DNA of 64,000 nucleotides, taken from NCBI GenBank assembly GCA_015680685.1, contig MNCI01016353.1, positions 406,759 through 470,758 of the forward strand, written 5' to 3'. Below are positions 1 to 11,865 of the stretch, in pieces. The position numbers and the translations under genes are program-made. This DNA is from Gnetum montanum. Its lineage: Eukaryota; Streptophyta; Gnetopsida; Gnetales; Gnetaceae. Numbering within the stretch: position 1 is the first letter of the stretch; the number at the start of each line of letters is the position of its first letter. The notes under the pieces are model-generated. The model worked only from the letters and a program-made list of their open reading frames with translations. It did not search any database and had not been told where the DNA came from.

Positions 1-1255
1 CTCCTTCAATTTGTACAAAGGTTACATCTCCAACTCTTATGCTTCCAAAGCTATCACCTCTAAGCTTCACAAACTTAAAGGGATTAGTTGTCATGTAGTT
101 GGAGTAATCACTTTCAAGGATTCATGAGGATGATGAGAGATCCTTGCTATACATAAAGGTTGAATAGCTTGCTTCTTCATCTTTAGCTTTCTTTCCTTTG
201 CCAAGGGTTGATGTACTAGCAATGAAAGCACAATTATCTTGTGCTTTTAAGGGCCCCACATTCAAGAAAAGGCTTAGAAAGCTTACGTTGTACCAACATT
301 TATCTTCAAGGTATCCACGCTTCTTGTAATTGTGGTTATTTGCATTCTCTTTGGATTTAATTAGGCCTTTGTCCTCCTTGAAATGTGCTTCTTTCTCCTA
401 TTTGGAACCTCCTCTTCCTCTTCCTCTTTGGGAAGAGTTTTTTTGGGGCAGACCTTTATTTGATCAAAATGCATTTGGTTGGCTTTGGAACTTATTTTGT
501 CCCCATCTTCATTTTTTTCTTTTCTTGCCTCCCTTTTCTCTTTGCTATTCATTGAAGTAGAAGGCTTGATTTTGATTACCTTTGAACTTGAACTCATCAA
601 GGGCTCTCATGTGGGAGATAGGCTCATCATTGGTGAGGATTTTGAGATTTCTAGTGCTAATGAGAGTCACAATTATGGTATTGTGGCTTTATTCTTGAAA
701 TGACTGTAAATGATTTGGGTGACCTTTTGCACTATTTGCTTCTCATTATAACCAGCTTGAAATGCATTTGCGTCCCGAATGATATTATACATCCTTTTAA
801 AGAAGGTATCAAGGGACTCACCTCTCATGATATTGATGTTTTCAACTTTAACATTAATCTTCAATTACTTGACTTGCATGACTTCACTTATGGCTTGGTA
901 GTCTTGCATGAAGACATTCCAACAAGCTTTTGCATTGTCCTTGTTGATGATCTTGACCCTAATGTTATCACTCAGAGAGTTGCATAGAATCATCTTGGCC
1001 CAGACATTCTTCTTCTTTTCTTTATTTTGTTTCCTCACTTGAGGTTGAGAGAGGATAGAGGCATTAACTTCTTGGAAGCCTTGCTCCACGACTTCTAAGT
1101 ACTCATTGAGTTCAAGTTGCTCATGAGCATGGCTCAATATGTGAAGCCTTTTTTTCCATCAAAGATGATGGAGCACTTGACACCTCTTTTGATATCTTTG
1201 CCCTCCTTCAACTTCTTCAAGCCTCAAATCAACAAGTTCTGATATCAAATGTTGC
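1..1255 (-). pseudogene. Ty1/copia gag-protease remnant (runs off the left edge)
   Basis: Read on the minus strand from about 1250 leftwards, the frame gives a copia-type gag of the UBN2 class: a helical part at 1137-865 and 864-673 (residues such as WAKMILCNSLSDNI and ESLDTFFKRMYNIIRDANAF), then a basic stretch and a decayed zinc knuckle near 345-300, where Cys and His positions are partly lost but the KKRGYLEDKCW end remains. Further left (about 130-1) comes the start of the protease, with the usual DSG changed to ESD next to YSNYMTTNP and a VGDVTFVQIEG tail. Several stops and frame changes interrupt the reading, so it cannot be functional. In an intact element gag packages RNA and the protease processes the polyprotein. 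Integrase and reverse transcriptase would lie beyond base 1. Confidence 0.75.
1236..1249 (-). other. probable initiator-tRNA-Met primer-binding site of the copia remnant
   Basis: On the minus strand this reads TTTGATATCAGAAC, two changes from the plant copia PBS core TTTGGTATCAGAGC. It lies immediately upstream of the gag frame, where a PBS belongs, so a 5' LTR should begin at about 1250 and run rightwards. The other LTR end could not be fixed. Confidence 0.5.
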
Positions 1256-2365
1256 ATCTTTAGGGAGTTACCCCAAGACCTATGAGGCCTTTTCATTGGA
1301 AGTCTTCTTTTTCTTAGCCTTTTGGCTGAGCACAACTATATCATGGATCTTGAAAGGTTGTGGTGGTTTTTCTTTTTGGATGTGAGTTGAGTATGATTCT
1401 AGTGTAGGTTATGATAGCACAAAAATAAAGGTTGAAAATTCATTGTGATTAGTAAACACACCTAGGTTGAGAGTCGCAATTAGTAGATCATGAGTTTGAT
1501 GCTAAGATGTCATAAACAAGGAGGAGGTCATGTCGCTAAGGAAGGCCACAAGTCCACTATGACTTGTGGTGAGGAAGAATTTAGTGCTTTTGAATAGAGT
1601 GTGAGGGCATCATGACCAATAGTCAAGTTGTACTTTGTTTGAAACAAAATACAACTTGACTACGATTAGCACTAATAGCATGGTTAGGTCATAGTGACAT
1701 AGATCAAGGTCAAAATGAGAGTTTAGAGTACTAGGACTTGACTTGGAAGATGCATGTGAGCCTATGATACCTTGAGAAATCCTAAAGTAGTAGATAACAT
1801 TCTGAAAATACTAGAAACGGGAGTGAATGATGACCCACACAACATGGGTGGTTGATAAATTTTTTAGCAAGACTTGTTCTTTTTGATCGCTCCTTAAGCT
1901 TGGATGTGCTCAAATGTGTAACAAATTAGGAGAATAAGACAGGGATCAAAATGGAGTCTATCCTAAAACAATCACAATCAAGAAAAGTCATATCTCTTAG
2001 TCACACAACACGTTAAGGTTGACGGTTAACCTTACAAATCTTAGCATATTTCACATAAAATAAAGCTAGTTTCCAAGTAGCTCACATATTTTGTCCCTAC
2101 TTAAATTGATTAACCTGTATAATTTTGTACGTGGAATTCATTTCAGATATACCAAGATCACGAATAGCATGCTAACCTTCCTTAGTATTTCACGGGCGCG
2201 TCTATATTTGGCGAAGATATTTAACCGAACTTAATGCAATGCATTCACAAATTAGATGGTTTGTTTAAAGCTAGAATTGTTTACAGATCGGAGTTGCAGG
2301 AAAACCCTCGAAGAAGATTTCAGAGTCACACATACATGCTTCGTATTTGACCCAGATTTATTCAA
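1256..2365. other. no gene seen; probably includes a decayed copia 5' LTR
   Basis: No convincing coding frame. The left part should be the LTR of the copia remnant, because it directly abuts the probable PBS, but no second LTR is in view to delimit it. The rest shows no feature I can support. Confidence 0.35.
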
Positions 2366-2369
2366 AGAA

Positions 2370-2417
2370 AGCGAAACTCAATTCCTCTCAATTAGCGAAA
2401 CTCAATTCCTCTCAATT
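2370..2417 (+). repeat. 24-bp perfect tandem duplication
   Basis: The 24-bp unit beginning AGCGAAACTCAATTCC occurs twice back to back (2370-2393 and 2394-2417). It keeps a short open frame open but does not resemble a known protein. Confidence 0.85.
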
Positions 2418-2459
2418 ATTTATGTGGGTGGTTCAGACGAAGCCTGCATGGAATAGACA

Positions 2460-3571
2460 GTTCCAATGGTAATAAAATAGGGCGAACATTCTTCACAGGA
2501 GGAAGGAGTTGATTTTTATTAAAATACACACAGACAAGCAGAAGCAGTTGCTGTACATGTCTAAGCAGAAACAGAAGTACGCAAGCAATCTAATCTAATA
2601 CAAAAAAATCTTAGAAACTGGTATCAAGTACGTCGGCATGTGAACTGCCATGATGACTTGAAGAAAAATAGAAAAATGAATTGCCGGTGTTTCAGTCCGC
2701 ATGAGTTTCAAGAGTAGTTGTAACCTCCATTGGAACAAGCAAAGAAGAAACGACAAAACATGAGCGTAAGTAGCCAGAATAAACGCACGGAGTAACGTTA
2801 GAAAACAAGAAAAAACAAAGAGCATGTACAATACAATACTGAAATGAAACGAATTTTACAGTAAGCTAAGCCTGGATTGGTATTTTGGGACTGTTACTTG
2901 TTGGAAATTTGAAAGCTGTACAACCCACTTGACCTACTACTTGGCCGGATTCAGGCATTTACATTGCATCATAATGCTTTTGTTTTCTTGGGTTTTTCTT
3001 TTTTTGTGTTATCTCTGAACCATTCTGATTTGTGTCCACAATTCGAGGCTGAACTCCCAGACTCACATTATTAGGCCTTTTTCTGCGAAAACGAAATTGT
3101 GGGGTGAAGTTGAGGCATTTTCTGTGCCACCGCTGCTGCTGCTGCTGAAATGGGTCCCAGGTAGCCATGAAATCGACCAAATATGTGGTCTCTGTTGAAA
3201 CATTTGTCAAAGTAAACAGGAGAACAAAATCTGAAGTTCTTAATTGTTAAATTGAAATCCCAGATAGATCTCATGTCTGCTGCAAACTTTGCAAACAAAG
3301 TTTATACGTTTTGAATGGCGAAATTGAAATCTCAGATACAGATAAGAGATAGATATGATATCTGCAGACTTTGCTGCCTGACACGAGGGGCATGTGAAAA
3401 TGCAGCAGCGCAGGCATGTGTGAATTTATTGTTCATACCATGCTGCACTGCATCATAACAAATCATCATCATCATCTTCATCGCATAAGCAGGGAAGCAA
3501 GCAAAATATACGGGCAGTTTGCCAGTATATGACCTGCCTGTAACATAGGGTTTATTTTCTTAAAAAAAATC
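2460..3571. other. upstream region of the MCTP gene
   Basis: No gene recognised. Short open frames on the minus strand have no family resemblance. The stretch includes a CTG-type triplet run near 3131-3146 and a CAT/ATC-rich stretch near 3463-3480. It is the likely distal promoter of the gene that follows. Confidence 0.4.
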
Positions 3572-3578
3572 TATAAAA
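3572..3578 (+). promoter_or_regulatory. TATA box of the MCTP gene
   Basis: TATAAAA lies about 460 bases upstream of the chosen ATG. With the usual 25-35 base spacing, transcription would start near 3600-3610, leaving a leader of roughly 430 nucleotides that is rich in CA, CT and AAC tracts like many plant 5' UTRs. This is inferred from sequence only. Confidence 0.55.
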
Positions 3579-3599
3579 TTTGCCTGTACCAGGGTTAAA

Positions 3600-4036
3600 A
3601 TAATTGAAATTCTTGCGTGTACATTTTTTTTTCGAAATCTGAAACTCCAGAGTGCAGGTACAGGTTTCAGGTGAAGGACAGATTTTATTTTGTTTGCTTT
3701 CCTCTCCCTGCCCTACCTATCTCCATCTATCCATTCAAGAAATCACACTCACACACAGAAAGCACGGCAAAAATACAGCCAAGCAAAGACTGGATTTGGA
3801 GTGTTTGGTTGAGAGCACTTTCTGTGTATTTGGCTATTTCGTTTTCTGTTTCCTGTTTCAGCATACCCACAACAACAAAATCCCTGTTTTTCTTCTTCCT
3901 AACAGGCAAACCCATCAACAATCCAAATTCTAGCCATGAAGAACATAACATAATTTGTGAGAATCCAATCGAATCCAACCCAACTCAAACGAACCCAACC
4001 CACAACCAGAATTTCAGCGGCAAAGAAGAAGCAGTC
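3600..4036 (+). other. probable 5' UTR of the MCTP gene, in-frame and open
   Basis: The 140 codons from 3617 to the ATG at 4037 contain no stop in the MCTP frame, so an ORF finder would call a longer protein. The encoded sequence is low-complexity (Phe/Pro/Asn/Thr-rich) and resembles no MCTP N-terminus, whereas the family N-terminal signature SLKETSPHLG appears shortly after 4037. I treat this as leader. Confidence 0.6.
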
Positions 4037-7000
4037 ATGAAAGTTTCAGCGGCAGCAGCAGAAGACTACTCATTGAAGGAAACGTCTCCACATTTGGGCG
4101 ATGGCAGAATACGCAGCAGAGGAGGAGGATGGCTGAGCAGTGATCGTGGAGGAGGAGTAGGCAGCAGTTCAAGCGGCAATGCATTTGACCTTGTTGAACA
4201 GATGCGGTATCTGTATGTTCGTGTGGTGAAAGCCAGAGATCTGCCTGCAAAAGACATCACTGGTTCCTGCGATCCTTATGTGGAGGTTAGGATGGGAAAC
4301 TACAGGGGCAGCACCAAGCATTTCGAGAAGAAAACAAACCCTGAATGGAATCAGGTATTCGCCTTCTCAAAAGACAGAATTCAGTCGTCTGTTCTTGAGG
4401 TTCTGGTGAAGGATAAGGATTTGGTGAAGGATGATTTCATCGGCAGGGTTTGCTTTGATCTCAGCGAGGTTCCTTACAGGGTTCCTCCTGATAGTCCTCT
4501 GGCTCCTCAGTGGTACAGGCTCGACGACAGAAAAGGGGAAAGCAAAGTGAAAGGGGAGGTTATGTTGGCCGTCTGGATGGGAACTCAGGCTGATGAAGCT
4601 TTTCCTGATGCCTGGCATTCTGATGCAGCTTCTCTGCAACATTCTGAGGGTTTGGCCAGTATCCGCTCCAAGGTTTATCTTTCGCCCAAACTGTGGTATG
4701 TTAGGGTTAATGTGATTGAGGCACAGGATCTGCAGCCGTCTGATAGGGCTAGATTTCCTGAAGTTTATGCGAAGGTGCAGCTGGGTAACCAGATGCTTAA
4801 GACCAAGATCGCTTCCAGAGGTCCTTCTCCTCTCTGGAATGAGGACCTGCTGTTTGTTGCTGCTGAGCCTTTTGAGGAGCACCTGGTTCTCAGTGTTGAG
4901 GACCGCCTTAGTCCCAACAAGGATGAGGTACGCTGCTTTTTTCTGGTTTGCTTTTCCGTTTTTTGTTAGGGTTTGGTTTTTTGCTGGTGCTGCTGCTTTC
5001 TGAAACTGAAACTGGAATTGTGTTAACTTGGTGGAGCCTCTGGATCTGTCCGTTGGACAAAAGGAGTAGAAATGTACATGTTAGGAGTAGAAATGTACAT
5101 GTTATGATTTTTTTTTGGCAAGGATCTATATTTTCTTTTAGTTGCCTTGGGAATGTCTTGCAACTGGGCTTTGGTTTTGTTTTATGAAACTGAAACTGAA
5201 ATTTTAGTATGTTTGTAGACCCTCTGGATCTATTCCACAGTAGAAATATGAAATATTCATGCTATGAGAATACTGGTAACATTTAGAAAAAATTAATCAA
5301 ATTTATAAATGTAATAAAATTAATAAAATTTATAAATTTAATATATCATCTGTGTGTGCTCAAATGTAGGATATGGCAAGAAAATGTGATATTCATCTTC
5401 AATGCTACTCGAACTGTACAAGTTGCATATTCTTTCCTCAACAAGAATTTTGAACCATTCGTGTTTTGTAGGGGTTTGGCTGTGTTCACCTGAACTTGCC
5501 CAGTGTGTTCTTGCTTGAGACATTGTTCGGTAGGATCATTCAAATATAATGCTTGAAGTCTTCGACGCTGTCCTGTGCATCCACGCAAAATAAAACAAAA
5601 TAAAATAAAATAAAATTTCAAATTACAATTTTGTGTCACAGAATGTATGTGGGGCATGACCTTCAAAGTTCAGAGAGTCGTGGTTACATAGTACAGTCAA
5701 AGATAATGTGCTGCATTATGCCAACAATATGCATTTTTGTTTAAGTTATGGTCACTGTGCATTACCATTACTCCATTACTTTCTTAGATAGCCCCACTTC
5801 TAACAAGATGAAACTTTGCCATGTTGATTTGATGTTCTGTTACTTGAGACATTGATCTTAAGGCATTGCCCAAGATTTTGCACATGAATCCCGTTAGGAC
5901 CATCCCATTCATGCAAAAGATGCAATTGCTTGTGTAAATAAATTAGGGGGTTTGTTTTATATACTGACATTGGTGATTGCATTTCATCTGGGTTCTGTGT
6001 GGTTGATCTAGTTGTTGAATTCCTAGCCTGAGACGATGCAACACCCTCAGGGAGAATATTTATAATTTTTCAATCCTATGTTGTGCATCAGAAAGACTAA
6101 ACTTTGTTTTCTAGATAGACCCCTGTTATTGTAGTTGGCATTAGACTATGAGCTATGCTCTTCAATTTTCACCTGTTATGTGAATGGTTGAACATCTCTT
6201 GCTTGGTTTGACATACTCAACTACAGTAGAAGACTTAATAATGATAAAACACTTCAGTTTCAGCTTAAGTTTCAGTCCTGTTTCTATGAGAAGTAATCAC
6301 TGTAACTGTAAATTTCTGAACAACAAGGCTCAGTTATGAACGATATTGTGTGACTGCACGGTATTCTTATCCATTTGGGGTTGGAAACAATGGCACAGAA
6401 AGTGTGGCCTGGCCTGGTCTGCTGCTAATGTTTATTTCATTTCCTGTTTCTGCAGAGCCTTGGAAAATGTGTCATCCACCTGAACATGATTCCTCGCCGG
6501 CTTGATCACAAGGCCGTGATATCCAAATGGTTTGATCTCGTGAAGCCATCGCTTGTAGAAACAGAACCAAAGAAAAAGGAGATAAAATTTGCAAGCAGGA
6601 TTCATCTTCGTCTGTGTCTTGATGGTGGGTACCATGTTCTGGACGAGTCCACTCACTACAGCAGTGATTTAAGGCCAACAGCAAAGCAGCTCTGGAAATC
6701 TTCAATTGGGGTTCTGGAAGTGGGTATTCTGAGTGCCAGGGGGCTGTTACCGCTGAAAGCCAAGGAAGGCAGAGGAACAACTGATGCTTACTGTGTGGCC
6801 AAGTACGGCCAGAAATGGGTCAGAACAAGGACCATCATCGATAGCTTTAATCCAAAGTGGAACGAGCAGTACACTTGGGAAGTTTATGATCCATGCACTG
6901 TAATCACAATTGGGGTTTTTGATAATTGTCATTTGCAGGCCATCAGCAACGAAAAAGCAATGGCTGTGAAGGATACCAAGATTGGCAAAGTCAGGATCCG

Positions 7001-7952
7001 TCTCTCAACTCTGGAGACTGATAAAGTCTACACTCATTCCTATCCTCTTCTGGTGCTGCATCCCACTGGTGTGAAGAAGATGGGAGAAGTTGAACTTGCA
7101 GTGAGGTTTAGCTGTTCTTCTCTGATGAACATGATGCACATTTACACTACTCCACTGTTGCCCAAAATGCATTATCTGCATCCCCTCAGTGTGGGTCAGC
7201 TGGAAACATTGAGGTACCAGGCAATGACTATTGTGGCCATGAGACTGAGCAGGGCTGAACCTCCATTGAGGAAGGAAGTTGTGGAGTACATGATAGATGT
7301 GGATTCACACATGTGGAGCATGAGACGTAGCAAGGCAAATTTCTTCAGGATCATGTCTGTACTTTCTGGGCTTATTGCTGTTGGCCGCTGGTTTGATGAA
7401 ATCTGCAACTGGAAAAACCCTGTAACCACTGTTCTTGTGCATATCCTCTTCCTGATTCTGGTATGGTACCCAGAACTGATTCTTCCCACAGTTTTCCTTT
7501 ACATGTTCTTGATTGGAATCTGGCATTACCGCTGGCGGCCTCGGCAGCCCCCACACATGGATGCACGTCTTTCTCATGCTGAAGTAGTCCATCCTGATGA
7601 ACTTGATGAAGAATTTGATACATTCCCCACTTCCAAGGGCTCAGATATTGTGAGAATGCGGTATGATAGATTGAGAAGTGTTGCAGGTCGGATTCAGACT
7701 GTGGTGGGAGATATGGCTACTCAGGGTGAACGATTCCAGTCTCTGCTCAGCTGGAGAGATCCCCGTGCTACTTCCATATTTATCATATTTTGCTTGATTT
7801 CTGCCATAATTTTGTATGTTACTCCTTTCAGAGTAATCATAGTGATTGCAGGATTCTATGTTCTCCGTCATCCTCGGTTTAGGCACAAGCTTCCTTCAGT
7901 GCCACTGAATTTCTTCAGGAGATTGCCTGCACGAACAGACAGCATGTTGTGA
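4037..7952 (+). CDS. MCTP family protein (multiple C2 domains and transmembrane region, FTIP/QUIRKY-like)
   Basis: Two exons, 4037-4927 and 6456-7952, joined in phase 0 across a GT-AG intron (donor GAG|GTACGC, acceptor TTTCTGCAG|AGC), give 795 aa, a normal length for the class. The start is set by the family N-terminus SLKETSPHLG at residues 12-21. C2 domains lie at about 55-180, 218-330 and 380-515; the first keeps acidic Ca2+-loop residues (D79, D126, D128, D133). The C-terminal plant phosphoribosyltransferase-like domain (PRT_C) covers about 610-795, with hydrophobic membrane hairpins near 620-652 and 736-767, and the protein ends FFRRLPARTDSML. Family members sit in the ER at plasmodesmata, bridging ER and plasma membrane and affecting transport of mobile proteins such as FT. 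No lesions were seen. The FTIP-versus-MCTP subclade is inferred from overall resemblance, so no symbol is given. Confidence 0.93.
4928..6455 (+). other. intron 1 of the MCTP gene
   Basis: 1528 bp, GT...AG, phase 0. It contains a short tandem duplication near 5065-5103 (GTAGAAATGTACATGTTA repeated) and an A-rich TAAAA array near 5590-5615. Its 3' part, from 5640, is present again from 20735 in the partial gene copy. Confidence 0.85.
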
Positions 7953-9322
7953 GCAGCAACAGCAAATTGTCCAGTTGATTGATTCATTATTGCTGTCAAC
8001 ACATCATCTGACTGATTTGTTACAAATTGCTTCTTTCTTGATTGCTTGCTTGCTGGCAAAAAACATAGAGTGCAAAGAAGATTTTTTTTTTTTAAAGTGT
8101 TGGATAGGTGAAATTTCCCATCATCAGCTTTTTTCTGCAGCAACTCGAGAAAAATTCTTCCTCCTGATCAATTACTGGCTTCACTAAAAGAGGTTTAGTT
8201 TTCAGTATTTTTATTCAGAACATTTCTATTAGAGATTACAGTAGTTAGGCAAACTTTGTTGTATCCGAATCTAATGTATATGCTTACGGACTGCTTCGTA
8301 CTAAGTCAAGCTATAAAGTATGTGAATTGCATTTTTATTCCGTTAAACGTGTTCTAAGTTCCATGTAACTTGTACTACATCAAGCTATAAAATAGGTGAA
8401 TTACATTTTTATCTCGTTAATGTGTTTTAAGTTCCAGGTACGAGTAATTTTTTAGCAGTTCCTTGCAAAAACTGAAATTGTTGCTAAAATTATTCAACTA
8501 CCATCACCTTCTTCTGCATTCTGCATTCTGTTGCTTGTGTAACTTGGCCATTCAGTGAAGCAAGAAGCTATTGGCAGAGGTTGAATTTAACTGTAATCTC
8601 TAAAAATATGCCTTTGCCATTTATCTTTCAGCGGTTTGGCCTGGTCTGTCAACCATCAGGCTTGTCTTAGTGGATTACCTTTACTCAGAAGCCAGGTACT
8701 AGGCTATTTGGCAGGATGAATTTAATTGCAATCTTTAAAAATGCTGTTGCCTTTGAGTAATTTAGTGGATGGCAAAACAAAATGGGTTCAGCTTGTTATT
8801 CAATGCATCTTTTTGAAAAAAGGTCAACTAAAATATTGGAAACATGTAACCTTAGCTCTTTGGTTGTTGGAGACAAAATGTTGGCAGTCAATTTCGATTG
8901 AATTTGAAAGAGCTCTTTTTTTCCCTTAGAAGCAGGAGCAGGTGAAATGCCTCTTCTTCTCGTAATAATAATAATAATTATTAAAATTAGAATTGGAATT
9001 CACAAATAATTGGAATTTTTTTCCTTTAGTAATTGGTAAATGCACTTCGTAATTAAAGTAAAACCCTCGGTGCATCGTTAGCTTTAAATTTTTTTAGAGT
9101 CTTACATTTGGTGGAAACTGGAAATATTTAATATGTTAAAAAAATCACAAAGATTTGTTAGATGGTTACAAAACTTCAATATATTCTTTAAGAATAGGGT
9201 CAACAAAGAGTGGAGGGAGATTCTGGGAAACTTTGTCCAATAAAATAATAATAAGATTTTGTTTTCACTCAAAGAATATGAAAATCTTCTTTCCTCCTTT
9301 TAAGTCAGAAAAGAGGATAAAA
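5640..9322 (+). repeat. parent segment of a partial MCTP gene duplication
   Basis: The stretch from mid-intron through exon 2, 3' UTR and about 1.4 kb of flank is repeated, nearly identical, at 20735-23493 plus 30769-31717. Both ends are sharp: 5640 abuts unrelated intron sequence, and similarity stops within AAGAGGATAAAA at 9322. Confidence 0.9.
7953..8410 (+). other. 3' UTR and flank of the MCTP gene, holding the empty target site of element A
   Basis: Sequence after the stop codon is repeated after the pseudogene at 23046-23493. Around 8395 the string AGGTGAATT is uninterrupted, whereas the duplicate copy carries LTR element A at the same place between two GGTGA repeats. The polyadenylation site could not be assigned with confidence. 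Confidence 0.6.
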
Positions 9323-9490
9323 ATCTTATGTTTTCTTTAGAGGGTTGCAGTGTTTTGCAGAAATAGAGAACTATGAACTATTGCATACTAAAATTTTATT
9401 AACACAAGTTTATTAACATAAGATTTTCAGAGTACCGTAGTGAACAGGGGGTGGAATAGGAATCTGTTCTATGTGAGCGAACAACTTCAA

Positions 9491-9780
9491 TGTGTTACTA
9501 GCATTTATGAACATGTTACTTTTGCATGTGTAAGTTGAATCTTCTGCCAATGTGTTACTAGCATTTATGAACATGTTACTTTTGCATGTGTAAGTTGAAT
9601 CTTCTGCCAAATTTATTGGAATTTCGATGGTAGCTTCTGACTCTTGTGACTGCAGCACAAGATACGACAACACAATGTTACTTTTGCATGTGTAAGTTGA
9701 ATCTTCTGCCAAATTTATTGGAATTTCGATGGTAGCTTCTGACTCTTGTGACTGCAGCACAAGATACGACAACACAATCA
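9491..9780 (+). repeat. interlocking 60-bp and 101-bp tandem duplications
   Basis: A 60-bp unit starts at 9491 and again at 9551. A 101-bp unit that shares its first part with the 60-mer starts at 9575 and 9676. A 22-bp unit containing TCACAATCGAGGTTAAAG is then doubled at about 9777-9822. On the minus strand the repeats happen to leave a 137-codon open frame, which is a by-product of in-phase duplication rather than a recognisable protein. Confidence 0.85.
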
Positions 9781-9821
9781 CAATCGAGGTTAAAGACAAC
9801 ACAATCACAATCGAGGTTAAA

Positions 9822-10163
9822 GACATCTAGTAGTAAGCTAGAAAACATTGGAAAAAACACTGTAGCACAAGACAAGACAACACTATTTTATTCCATAGAG
9901 GGAAAAGACATCTAGTAGGGGAGTCATTGGCATCCTAAGCTAGAAAACATTGGGAAAAAACACACAAAAGACATGTAGTAGGGGAGTCATTGGCATCCTA
10001 AGTTGGAAATTGTTGGGAAAAAACACGCAAAAGACATTTAGAAGGGGAGGCATTGGCATCCTAAGCTATAGAAAACATTGAAAAAAAACACGCAAAAGGC
10101 ATCTAGTAGGGGAGTGGATGGCATCCTAAGCTAGAAAACATTGGAAAAAAACACGCAACAAGC
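9822..10163 (+). repeat. 62-65 bp minisatellite, about four full units plus one broken unit
   Basis: Units begin with AAAGACATCTAGTAGGGGAG at about 9903, 9966, 10028 and 10093, and each ends with an ACATTGGGAAAAAACAC-type tail. A deleted unit precedes them at 9825. Units differ by scattered substitutions, so the array is not brand new. Confidence 0.85.
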
Positions 10164-10233
10164 AAATAGCTATGCTAATTACATTTCTAACTAGGAGGCA
10201 CGAAGATCCACAAAATGCATGGTTTCTCTTCCA

Positions 10234-10468
10234 AAAACAATTTCTCCATTCTTATTCTTTTTGAGCCTTTGCAAGAATTGTAATACTTTATTTATACTAT
10301 CTTTATCAGAATCAAGAATGTTGGGTGTATTCTATTGTTGCAAACTCTTGAATAAAACAATTTCTCCATTTTTATCCTTTTTGGGCCTTGCAAGAATTGT
10401 AATACTTTATTTATACTATCTTTATTAGAATCAAGAATGTTGGGTGTATTCTATTGTTGCAAACTGTT
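10234..10468 (+). repeat. two tandem copies of a ~122-bp unit
   Basis: The unit starting AAAACAATTTCTCCATT occurs at about 10234 and 10356 and includes TTGGGTGTATTCTATTGTTG. It produces a short repetitive open frame that I do not treat as a gene. Confidence 0.8.
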
Positions 10469-10469
10469 G

Positions 10470-11865
10470 AATTTATGGTCGAGATCAACCAAGCTTAAAT
10501 CGAATAACCTGCCAAAATCAAAAGGAATTGAAAATATGAGCACCCTTTTGAAAGGGAAAATTTTATATATACATATATATATCATTATTCCAAACCTGAA
10601 ATGGATTTCAATTTAACATGTTATCACCACTCACCCCACTTCACCACTAGAGGGCTCTTGTTAGCGTTACTGCTGTTCTACCTCTGTTTGCTGTCATTGC
10701 AGCCTTTTGCTTCCGCCACTGCTGCACTGTGCATGTTTCATAGTCTGCTTCTGCTGCACTGTCAGTCTTGCCATGTTGCAAAACCCAGTACATTACCTTT
10801 CATTGCTATCGAAGTGCCAGGTTTCTGTATCCATTTGCTTTTATGCTTTCTTGCGCAAAAATGTTGCCTACAAGGGCGATAAATGCCCATACTCTTATCA
10901 ATTTTGCTAGCACCTGCAACCCAAATGCATGACGCGTCGCGTTGTTGGTGACCATTGCAGTGTTCGTCGAGAATTACTACGATGGCAAAGAGAGGGAAGC
11001 TCTGCTATAATGGCAAAGAGAGGAAAGCTCTACTTGATATGTCAAGATGATGAGAGCACCACAAAGGGAAGTTTATGGTATAAGCTTCCTAGTGCCTCTA
11101 GACCTATGGTGTTTGGGCGCACTGACCAAACACTGTAAATATCTCTCATATACGTTGATGATGGCAATTTTGTGGGTGGCACTCCCACTCGTGATAGAGA
11201 ATCATATATGAAGCCAGAATGTTTTTTAAAGATCAATGATAACCATTGTAACCTGCATTTCTTGTTTTAATGTTGCGTTATATTATTATTGTAATGCTTG
11301 TTTTTTCTTGCATCAATATAATTTTGTTTGTAAGTTGCAAAGTGCTTATTTTCAATGTTACTTTGTATTTTTTAATATAATCTTTATTAAAGCTTATAAT
11401 TTTGTTTAAGTTTTTGGTTTTTATGCATTCTTTTAGCCACACGAACATCTTTGTCATTATTATTTTAACCTTTTGGCCAAGTGGAAATTTATTTTTTCCA
11501 TCATGGTTGTAATTCATTATTATAGGAGGTATAACCATTTGATGTAATTTATTCATCTAGGATATATTATTATATGACCCCTTGGCCAAGTGGGAGAGCC
11601 TTGATGTAATTGATTATCTTAGTTATATAAAATGATGTTCATGTTCCTTGGTCTTGTGAGGTTATTCGTGCAGAGAAGTTTTTCAATTTTTTATTATTGC
11701 ACTTGATTATGACAAGTTGGCATTATTTGTGTAATGTGTTTTTGAGCTCGATGATATTTCGTTTACATTTATAATGCCACATTGTTTAGGATCTTAGCTG
11801 CAATATTTATGTACATGCATACACATTGATATTTATATTCTTTTCGTAGTGTTTTCTAGGCAATC
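10470..11865. other. no host gene seen; right part probably copia 5' LTR and leader
   Basis: Short open frames at 10601-10882 and 10929-11138 have no recognisable family. From about 11250 the DNA is AT-rich with a TATATAAAA motif near 11619-11630 and the doubled phrase TTGGCCAAGTGG near 11474 and 11583. It is followed directly by copia gag, so an LTR and leader are likely, but ends and PBS were not found. Confidence 0.35.

Noticed and set aside
4367-4882. 171-codon minus-strand frame inside MCTP exon 1
   Set aside because: Antisense shadow of a well-supported plus-strand exon.
9413-9826. 137-codon minus-strand open frame with internal repeats (LAEDSTYTCKSN)
   Set aside because: It is entirely produced by the 60- and 101-bp tandem duplications; no homology or start context, and the repeats continue out of frame.
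10601-11138. Two short plus-strand frames (93 and 69 codons)
   Set aside because: Low-complexity Leu/Cys/Phe-rich or unrelated text, no family signature, no splice or promoter context.
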